The notes beneath the pieces are model-generated. The model had not been told where the DNA came from and searched no databases. It worked only from the letters and a program-made list of their open reading frames with translations. A stretch of DNA of 64,000 nucleotides, taken from positions 1 to 64,000 of the forward strand of contig NZ_RYFG02000005.1 in assembly GCF_003994235.2 (NCBI RefSeq), in the 5' to 3' direction. Source of the DNA: Candidatus Methylobacter oryzae (lineage in GTDB: Bacteria; Pseudomonadota; Gammaproteobacteria; Methylococcales; Methylomonadaceae). Within the stretch, counting starts at the first letter, position 1. The number at the start of each line of letters is the position of its first letter. The translations under genes were made by a program, and so were the position numbers. This document shows, in pieces, positions 1 to 9,254 of this stretch.

Positions 1-229
1 GTAGCGCTTGCGGTGTTTTCTTTTAGCCATTGCAAATTTTAAATTTTGCAGGTTTTGCAACTCAATGGCTACTTTTAAAACACGCACTAAAGAATGCTGA
101 CATTCTCATGTTTCAATATGGCGCGATAATTCAATATCATCCAACCACCAGCAATAAATAGCATACCCTCTTCTCAAGCCTGATACGATGACCCCCCCTT
201 AAACAACCCTCCGGCAAAATAATCACACA

Positions 230-692
230 ATGGACTGGCAAACCTTTCAAACCCACTGCTGTAGCCTGGATTTAGAGACTAACGAAAACGGCGAGATCTT
301 TGCGATAGGTGCGGTCTTTAACGACCTTACGCCACCTGAACCAAGAACTGCTCGACGACGGCAACGTCGACAGTAATCCTGAAATCTTGCGCCTGTTGCT
401 AGGCACTCTGTCCAAGGACGGTAAAGGACTGGCCGGAAAAAAAGGCAGCCTGAAGCTCAGGCACAAAGGCTTGGACCAGTATGCCGTCAAGCTTAACCGG
501 GGCTGGGCGGCGCTGATCGCCACCGTGGACATACGCCAAGCGGTGGCAAAGGTGGTGTTGGACGGCATCATCCAGCACATACCCGTGCAAGCCAAGCCAT
601 CCGCCGATTTATTGGTCGAGTTTTCCATTGAGGAATTGCTGGCCGCGTTAAACCGTGATTTGGTTGCGTCAGTGGGAACTGCCGTTGGTTGA
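230..692 (+). pseudogene. Broken exonuclease/helicase-like gene remnant
   Basis: An ATG at 230 opens a 48-codon frame containing LDLET and GEIFAIGAVF, which resembles the first motif of DEDD-type 3'-5' exonucleases. That frame stops at 376. A second frame, open from about 309 to 692, continues with a charged, helical sequence (NPEILRLLLGTL, FSIEELLAALNRDL). I read this as the two ends of a once longer protein, such as an exonuclease-helicase fusion, joined by a deletion and a frameshift. The exonuclease resemblance is seen in the sequence. The helicase part is a guess. No intact product is expected. Confidence 0.35.
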
Positions 693-956
693 GATTGTAT
701 TTAATGAGGGTTCCTCAGGCTGAGGATATGAGTCCGGTTTTTACCGGCTGATAGTTTCTCCGCAGTTTTTTCTAAACCGATATTTAAATTGCCGTTTTTA
801 ATGGTTGTAACTCGTTGAAATATAATGCGCCCGTTCTTGTTAAGGGACTACATTACTTATTTTTATTAAGTTATTGTTGAATTTATATTTTTTTGTGGAA
901 AAATGTCGAAAATATTGATTTAAAGTTTCGCTCCACTTAAAACAAAAGGGAAAACA

Positions 957-1202
957 ATGAAAGAGTTAAAGTTCTCGGAAATAAGCCTGGATGATTTCTC
1001 TAAAATCTATCAAGAAATGACCAATCTGGTGCGAAAAGATTTGGAAGGAGAAACGTTCTTTTCAGGTAGCCATACTGTTTATGGAGAAATTACGTTGTAC
1101 CAGCCCAACGGCAGTAAAAAAGCCATTATGCTCCAGCATGACAAACCGATTAGTGAAACCCGCTTTGACATTCCTGAATATTGCATTTCCCTTATAGCCT
1201 AA
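957..1202 (+). CDS. Small hypothetical protein, 81 aa
   Basis: An 81-residue soluble protein starts at an ATG preceded by a purine-rich ribosome site (AAAAGGGAAAAC). It has no signal peptide, membrane segment or cysteine cluster that would point to a function. The N-terminal half is acidic and helical and the C-terminal half looks like beta strands. The gene stands alone between the remnant on its left and the NADH dehydrogenase gene, and is followed by a stem-loop. I do not recognise the family. Confidence 0.55.
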   Translation: MKELKFSEISLDDFSKIYQEMTNLVRKDLEGETFFSGSHTVYGEITLYQPNGSKKAIMLQHDKPISETRFDIPEYCISLIA

Positions 1203-1238
1203 AACAAAAAGCGCTTCATTCTCTGTTGAAAAAAACAG

Positions 1239-1267
1239 TGCAGGCAAACAGATTGTGTTTGCCTGCA
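1239..1267. terminator. Stem-loop after the 81-aa gene
   Basis: An 11-bp perfect inverted repeat (TGCAGGCAAAC / GTTTGCCTGCA) has a 7-nt loop and starts 37 nt after the stop codon. A run of A on its left would be a U-run for leftward transcripts, while no T-run follows on the plus strand. It may work mainly for leftward transcription or simply stabilise an RNA end. Confidence 0.45.
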
Positions 1268-1605
1268 TTGACCTGGTAGCAAATCGCAACGCGCCTGTTT
1301 CAAGGTAGCCCTAAATCGCTTTGGCTTTCCATCGTAGCGCTTATGCCTTTGTAAACGCCAGGGATCTCATCAATGATGTCCTTTCTTTATGGTGCTCCAC
1401 CGTTATTTCGCGCCGGTTAGCTGTTGCGTGACCCCGAGCCCGTTTCCTCAGTGTCAGGATAATCATCGTAATACGTTGCGTCTTTCTTGAAATACGCAAA
1501 GTTCTTGTCGATCCGTCAGTATATTCTCAGCTAAATCGGTCACAATCGGGCCGATTCGATATAATGCTATAGTACAGAAAGAGAATATTTTTTTGAGGGG
1601 GAACA
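1268..1605. other. Gene-free stretch upstream of ndh
   Basis: No intact gene is seen here. On the minus strand, between about 1415 and 1515, a short open stretch (containing KKDATYYDDYP) ends in a stop and could be the decayed end of a former gene. The right end carries a promoter-like sequence for ndh, listed separately. Confidence 0.4.
1537..1565 (+). promoter_or_regulatory. Possible sigma70 promoter of ndh
   Basis: A perfect TATAAT lies at 1560-1565, 40 nt before the ndh start. The -35 position (CGGTCA at 1537-1542, 17-nt spacer) matches the consensus poorly, so the call rests on the -10 box and position. Confidence 0.35.
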
Positions 1606-2907
1606 ATGACTGATAACAATAATAAAAAACACAAGATAGTGATTGTTGGCGGAGGAGCTTCGGGGTTGGAGCTTGCTACCAGTTTGGGTAAAAAATTAGG
1701 CAAGAAAGGCGCGGCTGAGGTTACGTTGCTGGACGCGTCGCCGACGCATATCTGGAAGCCGTTGCTGCATGAGGTCGCGGCAGGTACATTGGATGAATCC
1801 GAGCAGATCGAATACCTGGCCCAGGCGCACCGGAATCATTTCCGTTTCAGGCTGGGCAGGATGGAAGGTTTGAACCGGCAGGCAAAGGAAATTTACGTCA
1901 GTCCCACGCTGAGCGACAGCGGCGAAGAATTAATCCCCAGACGCACGTTCAGTTACGATACGCTGGTGATGTCGGTCGGCAGTATCAGCAACACGTTTAA
2001 CATTAAAGGCGTGGCCGAACACTGCCTGTTCCTGGATACCACTGCGCAGGCTTTCAAGTTTCAAAAACAGTTGGTTGAATCTTACATCAAGAGTCATGCC
2101 GGTAAAGCTGCCGGCAAGAGCTTATCGATCGTTATCATCGGTGCGGGCGCTACCGGCGTTGAGCTGTCGGCGCAATTGCACGAGGTGACCGATTTGTTGG
2201 CGGTTTACGGCTTGGATGAATCCAGCGACGTGAAGTTGACGATTATTGAGGCCGCTACTCAACTGTTACCTGCATTGCCGACCAAATTAGCCCACGCCAC
2301 GCAGCAACAATTGGTCAAACTGGGCATTGACCTTAAGCTGGGCCGGCGGGTGGTTGAGGTGACTAGAGAAGGCGTTCATACCCATGACGGCGAGATGATT
2401 CCGGCGGACCTTAAAGTCTGGTCGGCTGGCATTAAAGCGCCGGACTGGATGCAAAACCTGGATGGCCTGGAAGTTAACAGGATCAACCAGTTGGTCGTCG
2501 ACGAAACCTTGAAGACCAATGACGACGATATTTTTGCGATGGGCGATTGTGCGGCTTGTCCGTGGCCCGGCCATGACGGCAATGTGCCGCCGCGAGCGCA
2601 GGCGGCGCATCAGCAGGCAACCACGTTAAGCAAATCGATTGTCAATCGCTTACAAGGCGGCCAGTTGGTCAAATATGATTATCTCGATTACGGGTCGTTG
2701 GTTGCACTCGGCAAATACACCACAGTCGGCAACCTGATGGGCAATTTGATGGGATCGGTCAGTATCGGCGGCTTTATCGCCAAGGTGGTTTATCTGTCTC
2801 TGTACAAAATGCATCAGATAGCTATACACGGCTATTTCAGGACAGCGATGTTGACTCTTTCTAATCTATTCAGGCGTAGCGTTCATGCGACAATAAAAAT
2901 GCATTAG
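1606..2907 (+). CDS. ndh: Type II NADH dehydrogenase (NDH-2)
   Basis: A 433-residue flavoprotein predicted to oxidise NADH and reduce quinone at the inner face of the membrane without pumping protons. The FAD-binding GGGASG motif is at about residues 15-20 and a second nucleotide-binding GAGATGVE for NADH at about 179-186. The typical C-terminal FAD contact MGDCAACPW is near residue 312. The segment after residue 370 is amphipathic and hydrophobic, as expected for membrane attachment. The length fits the family. A strong ribosome site (GAGGGGGA) precedes the ATG. The gene is single, with no complex I genes nearby. Confidence 0.9.
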   Translation: MTDNNNKKHKIVIVGGGASGLELATSLGKKLGKKGAAEVTLLDASPTHIWKPLLHEVAAGTLDESEQIEYLAQAHRNHFRFRLGRMEGLNRQAKEIYVSPTLSDSGEELIPRRTFSYDTLVMSVGSISNTFNIKGVAEHCLFLDTTAQAFKFQKQLVESYIKSHAGKAAGKSLSIVIIGAGATGVELSAQLHEVTDLLAVYGLDESSDVKLTIIEAATQLLPALPTKLAHATQQQLVKLGIDLKLGRRVVEVTREGVHTHDGEMIPADLKVWSAGIKAPDWMQNLDGLEVNRINQLVVDETLKTNDDDIFAMGDCAACPWPGHDGNVPPRAQAAHQQATTLSKSIVNRLQGGQLVKYDYLDYGSLVALGKYTTVGNLMGNLMGSVSIGGFIAKVVYLSLYKMHQIAIHGYFRTAMLTLSNLFRRSVHATIKMH

Positions 2908-2917
2908 ATTTTTTATA

Positions 2918-2935
2918 CAGCTGTAGCTACAGCTG
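2918..2935. repeat. Perfect 18-bp palindrome after ndh
   Basis: CAGCTGTAGCTACAGCTG is identical to its reverse complement. It begins 11 nt after the ndh stop and 41 nt before the next start. It could be a protein-binding site or a small RNA hairpin. There is no T-run, so it is not a standard terminator. Confidence 0.5.
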
Positions 2936-2975
2936 CATAGTTACTTTTTTATAATTATTTACAAAGACCAAAGAC

Positions 2976-3506
2976 ATGTTTGAAATTGAATACGAATTCC
3001 GCGAACAAGATTTAATCCATTTTAATGAAATGCAATTCATGAGAAATGAAGAGATACAAAACAATATCAAGAAAAACCGCTGGATAGTGCCGGGTATCAT
3101 GGCTCTGATCGGCTCGTTTTATTATTTTTATTATGCCGATTTCAAGTCGTCGGCTTATATCTTTGTTATTGCCGTACTCTGGGCGTTCTTGTCGCCTAAA
3201 ATAATGATGCTGGATTTGCATAGGCAGATACTTAAGAATTATACCGATAAAGAAAAAGTTAATATGTTCGGCACTTATACGCTGACAATCGATCCGGCCA
3301 ATCCTAATTACCTATTGGAAAAATCGCCCAGCGGCAAACATAAAATGGCCTGGAGCGATTTAGTCAGGGTCGAATACGGCAAACGCTATGTTTATATCTT
3401 CATCAATTTGAATACCGCGCTGGTCATTCCGGTCGATACGGTTAAAAAAGGCAACCTGGAGCAATTCGCCGAGCAGGCGGATAAGATGATTGAGCGGGCT
3501 GCTTAA
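2976..3506 (+). CDS. YcxB-like membrane protein
   Basis: A 176-residue protein with an N-terminal soluble strand-rich segment, two adjacent hydrophobic helices at about residues 43-75, and a C-terminal soluble part with WSDLVRVEYGKRYVYIF followed by VIPVDTVKKG. This order (short N-terminus, two membrane helices, PH-like C-terminal domain) is typical of the YcxB-like family, whose biochemical role is unknown. It stands alone between ndh and a MAPEG gene. Confidence 0.65.
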   Translation: MFEIEYEFREQDLIHFNEMQFMRNEEIQNNIKKNRWIVPGIMALIGSFYYFYYADFKSSAYIFVIAVLWAFLSPKIMMLDLHRQILKNYTDKEKVNMFGTYTLTIDPANPNYLLEKSPSGKHKMAWSDLVRVEYGKRYVYIFINLNTALVIPVDTVKKGNLEQFAEQADKMIERAA

Positions 3507-3599
3507 CTTAAGTAGAGCTAGGCAGAAGGGCAGGGATTACTGACCGCTGTCCTGCTCGCTTTACCCTTGGCTATTTGAATCTTCAGACAGAGAGTCATC

Positions 3600-3992
3600 A
3601 TGATTACGTCACTCTATGCTTCGTTGTCAGCTTTATTAATCGTAAAACTGACGCTTTCGGTTATAAAACTTCGCAGGAAAAACCGGGTAAGTGTCGGAGA
3701 CGGCGGAAATGAAGAGTTACAATTGGCAATCCGCGCTCATGCAAATGCGGTCGAATACATTCCGATAACGCTGTTGCTTTTATTAACGTTGGAGTTAAAC
3801 GGAGCGCCGAAGATGCTGATCTATATTCTTGGCGTTATGCTGTTAGTTGGGCGAATATTGCATGCGATAGGGCTTCCGGCAAAAGATTTCCGGAAACGGG
3901 TGCTGGGCATGCAGATAACAATTTATTTGCTAATTGGCTTGGCGATATTGAACATAGCATTCTTCGCATTTACCGGGCCGCTGAAATTTTAG
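3600..3992 (+). CDS. MAPEG family membrane protein
   Basis: A 130-residue integral membrane protein with about four hydrophobic helices. The motif RAHANAVEYIP at about residues 46-56 is the hallmark of the MAPEG family, which includes microsomal glutathione transferases and the bacterial YecN type. The substrate cannot be read from sequence. A ribosome site (GACAGAGAG) lies upstream of the ATG. Confidence 0.8.
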   Translation: MITSLYASLSALLIVKLTLSVIKLRRKNRVSVGDGGNEELQLAIRAHANAVEYIPITLLLLLTLELNGAPKMLIYILGVMLLVGRILHAIGLPAKDFRKRVLGMQITIYLLIGLAILNIAFFAFTGPLKF

Positions 3993-4084
3993 CGTGTTGA
4001 ATGGGTTTCGTTGCGCTCTGCCCGTCTTACGATATTCGAATTAGCGTAATGTTTTTCAGCTTGAAACTTTTACCTTGAACCTTA

Positions 4085-5968
4085 ATGTTAAATTTTAGAA
4101 ATATAACCCTGCGCCGCGGAGCTCGGGTATTGTTTGCGAACTCTTCTTTCACTATCCACAAAGGCCAAAAAGTAGGCTTTACCGGCGCAAACGGCGTCGG
4201 CAAGTCCAGCTTTTTTGCGTTGGTCAGGGACGAGCTGCATTTGGACGAGGGCGAGTTCTCGATGCCGCCGGGCTTGGAAATCGCTCATGTTGCTCAGGAA
4301 ACGCCGGGCGTCGACCGTGCCGCTATCGATTATGTCATTGATGGAGACCGGCCGCTAAGGCATTTACAACAGCAATTGCTTGTTGCCGAACAGACCGATG
4401 ACGGCTTGAAACAGGCCGAGTTGCACGCCGCTCTGGACGTTATCGGCGGTTATACCGCTCAGGCCAGGGCTTCGCGTTTAATGAACGGTTTGGGTTTTAG
4501 CTCAGGACAGGAAATCAATGCGGTTAATTCGTTTTCAGGCGGCTGGCGGATGCGGCTTAATCTGGCTCAAGCTTTGATGTGCCGTTCGGATGTATTGCTG
4601 TTGGACGAGCCGACCAACCATCTGGATTTGGATGCGGTGATTTGGTTGCAGGATTGGTTATGTAAGTATCCCGGCACCTTGTTGTTGATTTCTCATGACC
4701 GGGATTTTCTGGATACGATTACCGATCATATCGTTCATATCGAACAAAATAAGGCTGAAATTTATACCGGCAATTATTCGGCATTCGAACGGATGCGCGC
4801 GGAAAAACTGGCCCAACAACAGGCCTCCTATCTTAAGCAGCAGCGCGAAATCGCTCATATGCAGAGTTTCGTTAATCGCTTTAAAGCGCAAGCGACCAAA
4901 GCCCGGCAAGCGCAAAGCCGGATCAAAGCCTTGGAGCGTATGGAGCTGATTGCGCAGGCGCATGTCGATTCGCCGTTCGATTTCTGTTTCGCAAAGCCTG
5001 GAAGAATGCCGAATCCATTGTTAACGCTGGATAAGGCCGATATTGGCTATGGGCAGACTTGCGTGATCAAGCAGGCCGGATTGTCTATATCGCCGGGCGA
5101 TCGTATTGGGCTGCTCGGGCCGAACGGCGCCGGTAAGTCCAGCTTGATTAAAGTGTTGGCCGGCGATATGCAGCCGTTATCCGGTAAAAGAAACGAAGCG
5201 GAAGCGTTAAAAATCGGTTATTTCGCCCAGCATCAACTGGAGCAGTTACGCGTTGATGAGAGTCCTTTGTGGCACTTGCAGCAGTTGGATAAGCAGGCGA
5301 CCGAGAAGGATTTACGCAATTTCCTCGGCGGTTTCGATTTTTGCGGCGACAAGGTCTTGGAAACTGTAAAACCTTTCTCCGGCGGCGAAAAAGCGCGTTT
5401 GGTATTGGCGCTATTGGTTTATCAAAACCCCAATCTATTATTGCTTGATGAGCCGACTAATCACCTGGACTTGGAAATGCGCCATGCGTTGAGCGTGGCC
5501 TTGCAGGATTACGAAGGCGCGATAGTCGTGGTCTCGCATGACCGGCACTTATTGCGCTCGGTGACCGATCAGTTATTATTGGTGTCGGGCGGCAAGGTCC
5601 AAGCTTTCGACGGCGATCTCGACGATTACCGTCTATGGCTGGCAGAGCAGAAAAAAACCGAAGAAAAGCCCGTCGTTAGTAGTACCGAGACGGTATCGAG
5701 AAAAGACCAGCGAAAGCTGGATGCAGAGCGCAGACAAAAACATAAACCTTTATTCGATGCCTTGAAAAAAGCTGAAATTGCGGTTGAAAAATATCATAAT
5801 GAACAAAGGCAATTGGAGCTTCAGTTAGCCGATCCTGCCATTTATGCGGAATCGGAGAAGGAGCGGTTAAAAAAGCTGATGGAGCGGAAAGTACAAGTCG
5901 ATAAGGCTTTGGATGAGGCCGAAGCGGCTTGGATGGAAGCAGAGGAAAAAGTTGAAGCCGTTAGATAG
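4085..5968 (+). CDS. yheS: ABC-F ATPase YheS-like
   Basis: A 627-residue soluble protein with two ABC cassettes and no membrane segments, as in the ABC-F family, whose members bind the ribosome and affect translation. The first cassette has GANGVGKSS near residue 35, SGGWRMRLNLAQAL and LLLDEPTNHLD. The second has GPNGAGKSS near residue 347, FSGGEKARLVLALL and LLLDEPTNHLD. The linker between them is long and charged, and the last 100 residues are rich in Lys/Glu and likely coiled coil. Length and N-terminus (MLNFRNITLRRG) fit YheS better than Uup or EttA. The ribosome site is poor, but this ATG starts exactly at the family's first strand. Confidence 0.88.
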   Translation: MLNFRNITLRRGARVLFANSSFTIHKGQKVGFTGANGVGKSSFFALVRDELHLDEGEFSMPPGLEIAHVAQETPGVDRAAIDYVIDGDRPLRHLQQQLLVAEQTDDGLKQAELHAALDVIGGYTAQARASRLMNGLGFSSGQEINAVNSFSGGWRMRLNLAQALMCRSDVLLLDEPTNHLDLDAVIWLQDWLCKYPGTLLLISHDRDFLDTITDHIVHIEQNKAEIYTGNYSAFERMRAEKLAQQQASYLKQQREIAHMQSFVNRFKAQATKARQAQSRIKALERMELIAQAHVDSPFDFCFAKPGRMPNPLLTLDKADIGYGQTCVIKQAGLSISPGDRIGLLGPNGAGKSSLIKVLAGDMQPLSGKRNEAEALKIGYFAQHQLEQLRVDESPLWHLQQLDKQATEKDLRNFLGGFDFCGDKVLETVKPFSGGEKARLVLALLVYQNPNLLLLDEPTNHLDLEMRHALSVALQDYEGAIVVVSHDRHLLRSVTDQLLLVSGGKVQAFDGDLDDYRLWLAEQKKTEEKPVVSSTETVSRKDQRKLDAERRQKHKPLFDALKKAEIAVEKYHNEQRQLELQLADPAIYAESEKERLKKLMERKVQVDKALDEAEAAWMEAEEKVEAVR

Positions 5969-6034
5969 CGGTCTCTATTCGATAGACCGCTGAGGGCAGT
6001 AGTGCGACCGAGGTTGACGTAAACAGGAAAAATC

Positions 6035-6547
6035 ATGTTTGAAGTCATAATGCTATTATTCGACATTTGTCTGTTTAAAAAAAGCCCGCAGGATTTGCCG
6101 TATTCCGTATGGCTGTTGCGGCTATTGATTGTTATTGACGTTATTGTTAGTTTTTTAATGATAAGCCTCCATGCAGGCTGGGCTGTATCATTGTTGCAAG
6201 CGGTTGCCGGAGCTTTGCTGCTTGTCGGCTTTAGCTGGCTGATGTTGTACGTTGCTCGAAAATGGGGGCGGTTTTATCAGACCGCCAGCGCCTTACTAGG
6301 CACCGATGCAATGATCAGTTTTCTTGCGTTGCCGGGAATGGCCTCAATGTCGATTGGGGTGGGTGCTTGGCTGGCATTTGCGATAACAATCGCTTTAATG
6401 ATCTGGCATTGGCTTGTTACGGGATATATTTTTCGCAATGCGCTTGAACAAAGTTGGACTTTTAGTTTAGGTTTGGCGTTTTTGTACATACTGGGATCTT
6501 ATCAGGTGATGGCTTTATTATTTCCTGAAGTTACCGGCGTTAAATAG
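6035..6547 (+). CDS. Hypothetical membrane protein, 170 aa
   Basis: A 170-residue protein with about five hydrophobic segments (roughly residues 24-44, 48-70, 85-100, 105-125 and 138-160) and few charged residues, so an inner-membrane protein. I do not recognise a named family; the layout is vaguely Yip1-like. It ends 8 bp before the universal stress gene and probably shares its transcript. AGGAAAA precedes the ATG. Confidence 0.6.
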   Translation: MFEVIMLLFDICLFKKSPQDLPYSVWLLRLLIVIDVIVSFLMISLHAGWAVSLLQAVAGALLLVGFSWLMLYVARKWGRFYQTASALLGTDAMISFLALPGMASMSIGVGAWLAFAITIALMIWHWLVTGYIFRNALEQSWTFSLGLAFLYILGSYQVMALLFPEVTGVK

Positions 6548-6555
6548 GAGAGATT

Positions 6556-6999
6556 ATGGAAAGCTATAAACATATATTGCTCGCGGCGGATTTTTCAGAG
6601 CATGGCGAAGCGGTAGCCAATAGGGCAAAAGACTTGGCCGAGAAGTACCAGGCAAAACTGAGTATTGTGCATGTGATGGACAATTTGCTGATTACCGACG
6701 CGGCTTACGGGTCCACCATTCCTTTTGATCTCGATTTAACTGCCGAGTTAATGGCGGCGGCAAAAAAAAGACTGGCTGTTTTGGCGGAAAAACTAAATAT
6801 CGCCGAAGATTGCCGATGGATGGAAACAGGGAGTCCTAAATTGGAAATAATCAGGGTGGCCGAAGAAAACGAGGTGGATTTAATCGTGCTGGGTTCTCAT
6901 GGCCGTCATGGTTTCGCGCTGCTGCTCGGTTCGACGGCAAACGGCGTGCTGCATCATGCTCAATGCGATGTGTTAGCTGTGCGTTTGCAGGATGAGTGA
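6556..6999 (+). CDS. Universal stress protein (UspA family)
   Basis: A 147-residue cytoplasmic protein with the UspA fold: KHILLAADFSEHGE at the N-terminus, then the ATP-binding signature G-x2-G-x9-GST (GSHGRHGFALLLGST) near residues 115-129. The presence of the signature suggests a nucleotide-binding subgroup. It lies 8 bp after the membrane protein gene, with GGAGAG before the ATG. Such proteins are induced in stress or growth arrest. A specific partner cannot be seen. Confidence 0.88.
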   Translation: MESYKHILLAADFSEHGEAVANRAKDLAEKYQAKLSIVHVMDNLLITDAAYGSTIPFDLDLTAELMAAAKKRLAVLAEKLNIAEDCRWMETGSPKLEIIRVAEENEVDLIVLGSHGRHGFALLLGSTANGVLHHAQCDVLAVRLQDE

Positions 7000-7071
7000 C
7001 AGGCTACTTGCGAGTCTAGGATTTATAAATGGCGGCCATTAGGGCGTCCTAATTTTAAAGGTAGAGAGTTA

Positions 7072-7500
7072 ATGATTGGACAAGTTGAAAGTTATGATCC
7101 CGATACACAAACCGGGGTGATAAAAAGTGAAGGGGGGGCGTTTACGTTTCATTTAGAGGATTGGGTCGCCGACGTGCCGCCCGATGAAGGCGATGACGTT
7201 AGTTTTGATGCCGAAGGGACAATTGCCGGCAATATTAATTTGGTAGGTGCCTATTTGGAACCGCCTAAAGCGGTTAAATACAAGTACTTGGCGGCTGTGC
7301 TGGCGTTATTGTTGGGGTGGCTGGGCGTACATAGGCTTTATCTGGGCTTTTACAAACTGGCCTTCATGCAGATAGGACTGACGGCGATACTTTATGTAGT
7401 CGGGCTGCCCGGATTTGCGGCCCTGTGGGGGTTCATAGAGTTCGTGCTGCTTGTTGGCGGGCATATCGTTAAAGATGCTAAAGGCCGGCCTTTAAAATAG
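7072..7500 (+). CDS. Cold-shock-like domain fused to TM2 domain
   Basis: A 142-residue protein. Residues 1-60 resemble a cold-shock/S1-like beta barrel (GQVESYDPDTQTGVIKSEGG, EGDDVSFD). Residues 75-130 hold two hydrophobic helices joined by GWLGVHRLYLGFYK, the TM2-domain signature. Fusions of a nucleic-acid-binding barrel with a small membrane module are known (cold-shock/DUF1294 and TM2 proteins), but the role is unclear. It converges on cspA, sharing a bidirectional terminator. The ribosome site is AGGTAGAGAG. Confidence 0.75.
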   Translation: MIGQVESYDPDTQTGVIKSEGGAFTFHLEDWVADVPPDEGDDVSFDAEGTIAGNINLVGAYLEPPKAVKYKYLAAVLALLLGWLGVHRLYLGFYKLAFMQIGLTAILYVVGLPGFAALWGFIEFVLLVGGHIVKDAKGRPLK

Positions 7501-7520
7501 TTTTCTAAAACAGTAAGACA

Positions 7521-7555
7521 AAAAAAAGCCCTTGAATGATACAAGGGCTTTTTTT
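7521..7555. terminator. Bidirectional intrinsic terminator
   Basis: A stem AGCCCTTG / CAAGGGCT with a 7-nt loop is flanked by an A-run on the left and a T-run on the right. It serves the rightward TM2 gene and the leftward cspA gene. Confidence 0.9.
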
Positions 7556-7570
7556 AAAACTGGTTATTCC

Positions 7571-7774
7571 TTACTTGGAACAAACATTGGCAGCAGTTAA
7601 GCCTTTTGGACCTGATTCGATGTCAAAAGTGACTGTTTCGCCTTCAGTCAGGGTTTTGAAACCTTCGCCCTGAATAACTGAATGATGAACAAAAACGTCT
7701 TCACCGCCATCAGCAGGTGCAATAAAACCAAAACCTTTTGTGTTGTTAAACCACTTTACGGTGCCTGTTGCCAT
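7571..7774 (-). CDS. cspA: Cold shock protein CspA family
   Basis: A 67-residue single OB-fold protein that binds single-stranded RNA/DNA and melts RNA structure. The RNP1 motif KGFGFI and RNP2 motif VFVHH are both intact, and [10 protein letters not shown] is the usual N-terminus. An upstream extension of the frame is possible, but the ATG at 7774 has a good site (AGGAG, 6-7 nt away) and gives the family length. The leader before it, about 110 nt, fits the long 5' UTRs typical of this family. The protein is cytoplasmic. Confidence 0.92.
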   Translation of the reverse strand: MATGTVKWFNNTKGFGFIAPADGGEDVFVHHSVIQGEGFKTLTEGETVTFDIESGPKGLTAANVCSK

Positions 7775-7888
7775 TTTGAAACTCCTAAAATAAAAACTTA
7801 CGGTTAACACAGAATTACAACATTGATAACCGGACAACCTAATAATTTAGGAATCCCTTAACTCAACATCTGTCTTCTGATTTGGGGT

Positions 7889-7918
7889 ATTGTACTGTTT
7901 TTTTTATGATATTGTCAT
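7889..7918 (-). promoter_or_regulatory. Likely sigma70 promoter of cspA
   Basis: On the minus strand ATGACA (plus positions 7913-7918) is followed after 18 nt by TACAAT (7889-7894). Transcription from here would give a 5' leader of about 110 nt ahead of the cspA start. Confidence 0.5.
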
Positions 7919-8078
7919 CAGCAGATTATACAAAAAGCAGGGTATTGATGGCGGTCAGGGCTGAATAATAAAGCTGTAAAGGCGTAGCAAGAAAGCGTGG
8001 CGGATAAAGTCTAAACATGAAAAATTCAAGACAAAAGCACGCTTTATTAATGGGCATGGTGCGCGTACGGGGCCTTAA

Positions 8079-8891
8079 TCAATCGTCTTCTTGGTGCTCA
8101 ATTCTATCCAGCCGGGCTTCCATTTCTCTATCATCGGGCGCTTGGTAATCGCTATCGGGTTCGGGGGCAAAAAGCCGGGAACACAACAGACCCAGTTCAA
8201 AAAGCATCCACATCGGTACTGCAAGCAATGTTTGCGAGAGAGCGTCGGGGGGCGTTAATACGGCACCTACGATAAACGCACCGACGATCACATACGGGCG
8301 TTTTTCGGCAAGACCTTCGGGGCTTATGACTCCGGTCCAGACCAACACGATCGTGAATACCGGTACTTCAAAACAAACGCCAAACGCAAAAAACATTGCC
8401 AAAACAAAATCGAGATACTTGGCGATATCGGTCATGACGGCCACGCCTTCAGGCGCGGCGGCGGTCAAGAAACCAAATACCAGCGGAAAGACCACAAAAT
8501 AGGCGAAAGCGACTCCCAGATAAAACAGTAATGTACTGGCAATCAGCAGTGGCAATATCATGCGCCTTTCGCGCTTATACAAGCCGGGCGCTACAAATGC
8601 CCAGAACTGATAAAGAATGTAAGGAACGGAAATAAAAATTGCCGCTATCAGCGCCAATTTAAACGGTGTGAAGAAAGGGGAAGCCACATCGATAGCAATC
8701 ATCGTGCTATTTTTAGGCATGTGCTTTAACAAAGGGCCGGCTAATAGGCTGTAAATTTCATTGGCGTAAGAAGCCAGCCCCAAAAATACAACTAATACGC
8801 ACAAAACCGCTCGCAGTAGCCGGTTACGTAATTCAATCAAATGGCTGATAAAGGATTGCTCTCCAGCCTCGTTAAAACTATTTTGGCTCAT
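8079..8891 (-). CDS. tatC: Sec-independent translocase subunit TatC
   Basis: A 270-residue inner-membrane protein with six hydrophobic segments, the receptor for twin-arginine signal peptides in the TatABC translocase. The N-terminal motif [16 protein letters not shown] and the first-loop FAYFVVFPL region are typical. Length is slightly above the usual 250-260 because of an acidic C-terminal tail. It overlaps the end of tatB by 14 bp and is the last gene of the his-tat run. Neither hydrogenase subunit in this window carries a Tat signal, so they are not its cargo. Confidence 0.95.
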   Translation of the reverse strand: MSQNSFNEAGEQSFISHLIELRNRLLRAVLCVLVVFLGLASYANEIYSLLAGPLLKHMPKNSTMIAIDVASPFFTPFKLALIAAIFISVPYILYQFWAFVAPGLYKRERRMILPLLIASTLLFYLGVAFAYFVVFPLVFGFLTAAAPEGVAVMTDIAKYLDFVLAMFFAFGVCFEVPVFTIVLVWTGVISPEGLAEKRPYVIVGAFIVGAVLTPPDALSQTLLAVPMWMLFELGLLCSRLFAPEPDSDYQAPDDREMEARLDRIEHQEDD

Positions 8892-9249
8892 GTTGTACGG
8901 CTTTCTCTATCGGTAACGGCTCCTTATGCTGGTTTACCTTGTCAACGGTCTCTGTATCCAAGTCATTCTGTATCATCGATAACGGTTCAATGGTAGATTT
9001 GAGCGTATTGGAGGTTTCGTCAAGTATTTGCTGAACTTCCGGCAAACCGGATTGCTCCTTAAACATTTGGCGCATTTCTTCGGCATGAAGTTCCAGCTTA
9101 ATTTCTTCCTTGACGGAAGCCACCATACTTCGTGTTTTACCAAGCCAGAATCCTGCAAGTCTGGCCACTTTGGGGAGTTTTTCAGGACCGATTACCAGCA
9201 AGCTGACCAAACCGATCAAACAAAGCTCTGAGAACCCTACATCAAACAT
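8878..9249 (-). CDS. tatB: Sec-independent translocase subunit TatB
   Basis: A 123-residue protein with one N-terminal membrane helix ([20 protein letters not shown]) followed by an amphipathic helix and a charged tail, as in TatB. The Glu near residue 8 in the helix and the GPEKLP hinge distinguish TatB from TatA. It lies 5 bp after tatA and overlaps tatC, so the three subunits are translated together. Confidence 0.93.
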   Translation of the reverse strand: MFDVGFSELCLIGLVSLLVIGPEKLPKVARLAGFWLGKTRSMVASVKEEIKLELHAEEMRQMFKEQSGLPEVQQILDETSNTLKSTIEPLSMIQNDLDTETVDKVNQHKEPLPIEKAVQHEPK

Positions 9250-9254
9250 AACGG

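Noticed and set aside
1-30. Minus-strand frame starting MAKRKHRKRY at the left edge
   Set aside because: Only ten codons are visible, with no ribosome site. It could be the start of a gene outside the window, but nothing supports that.
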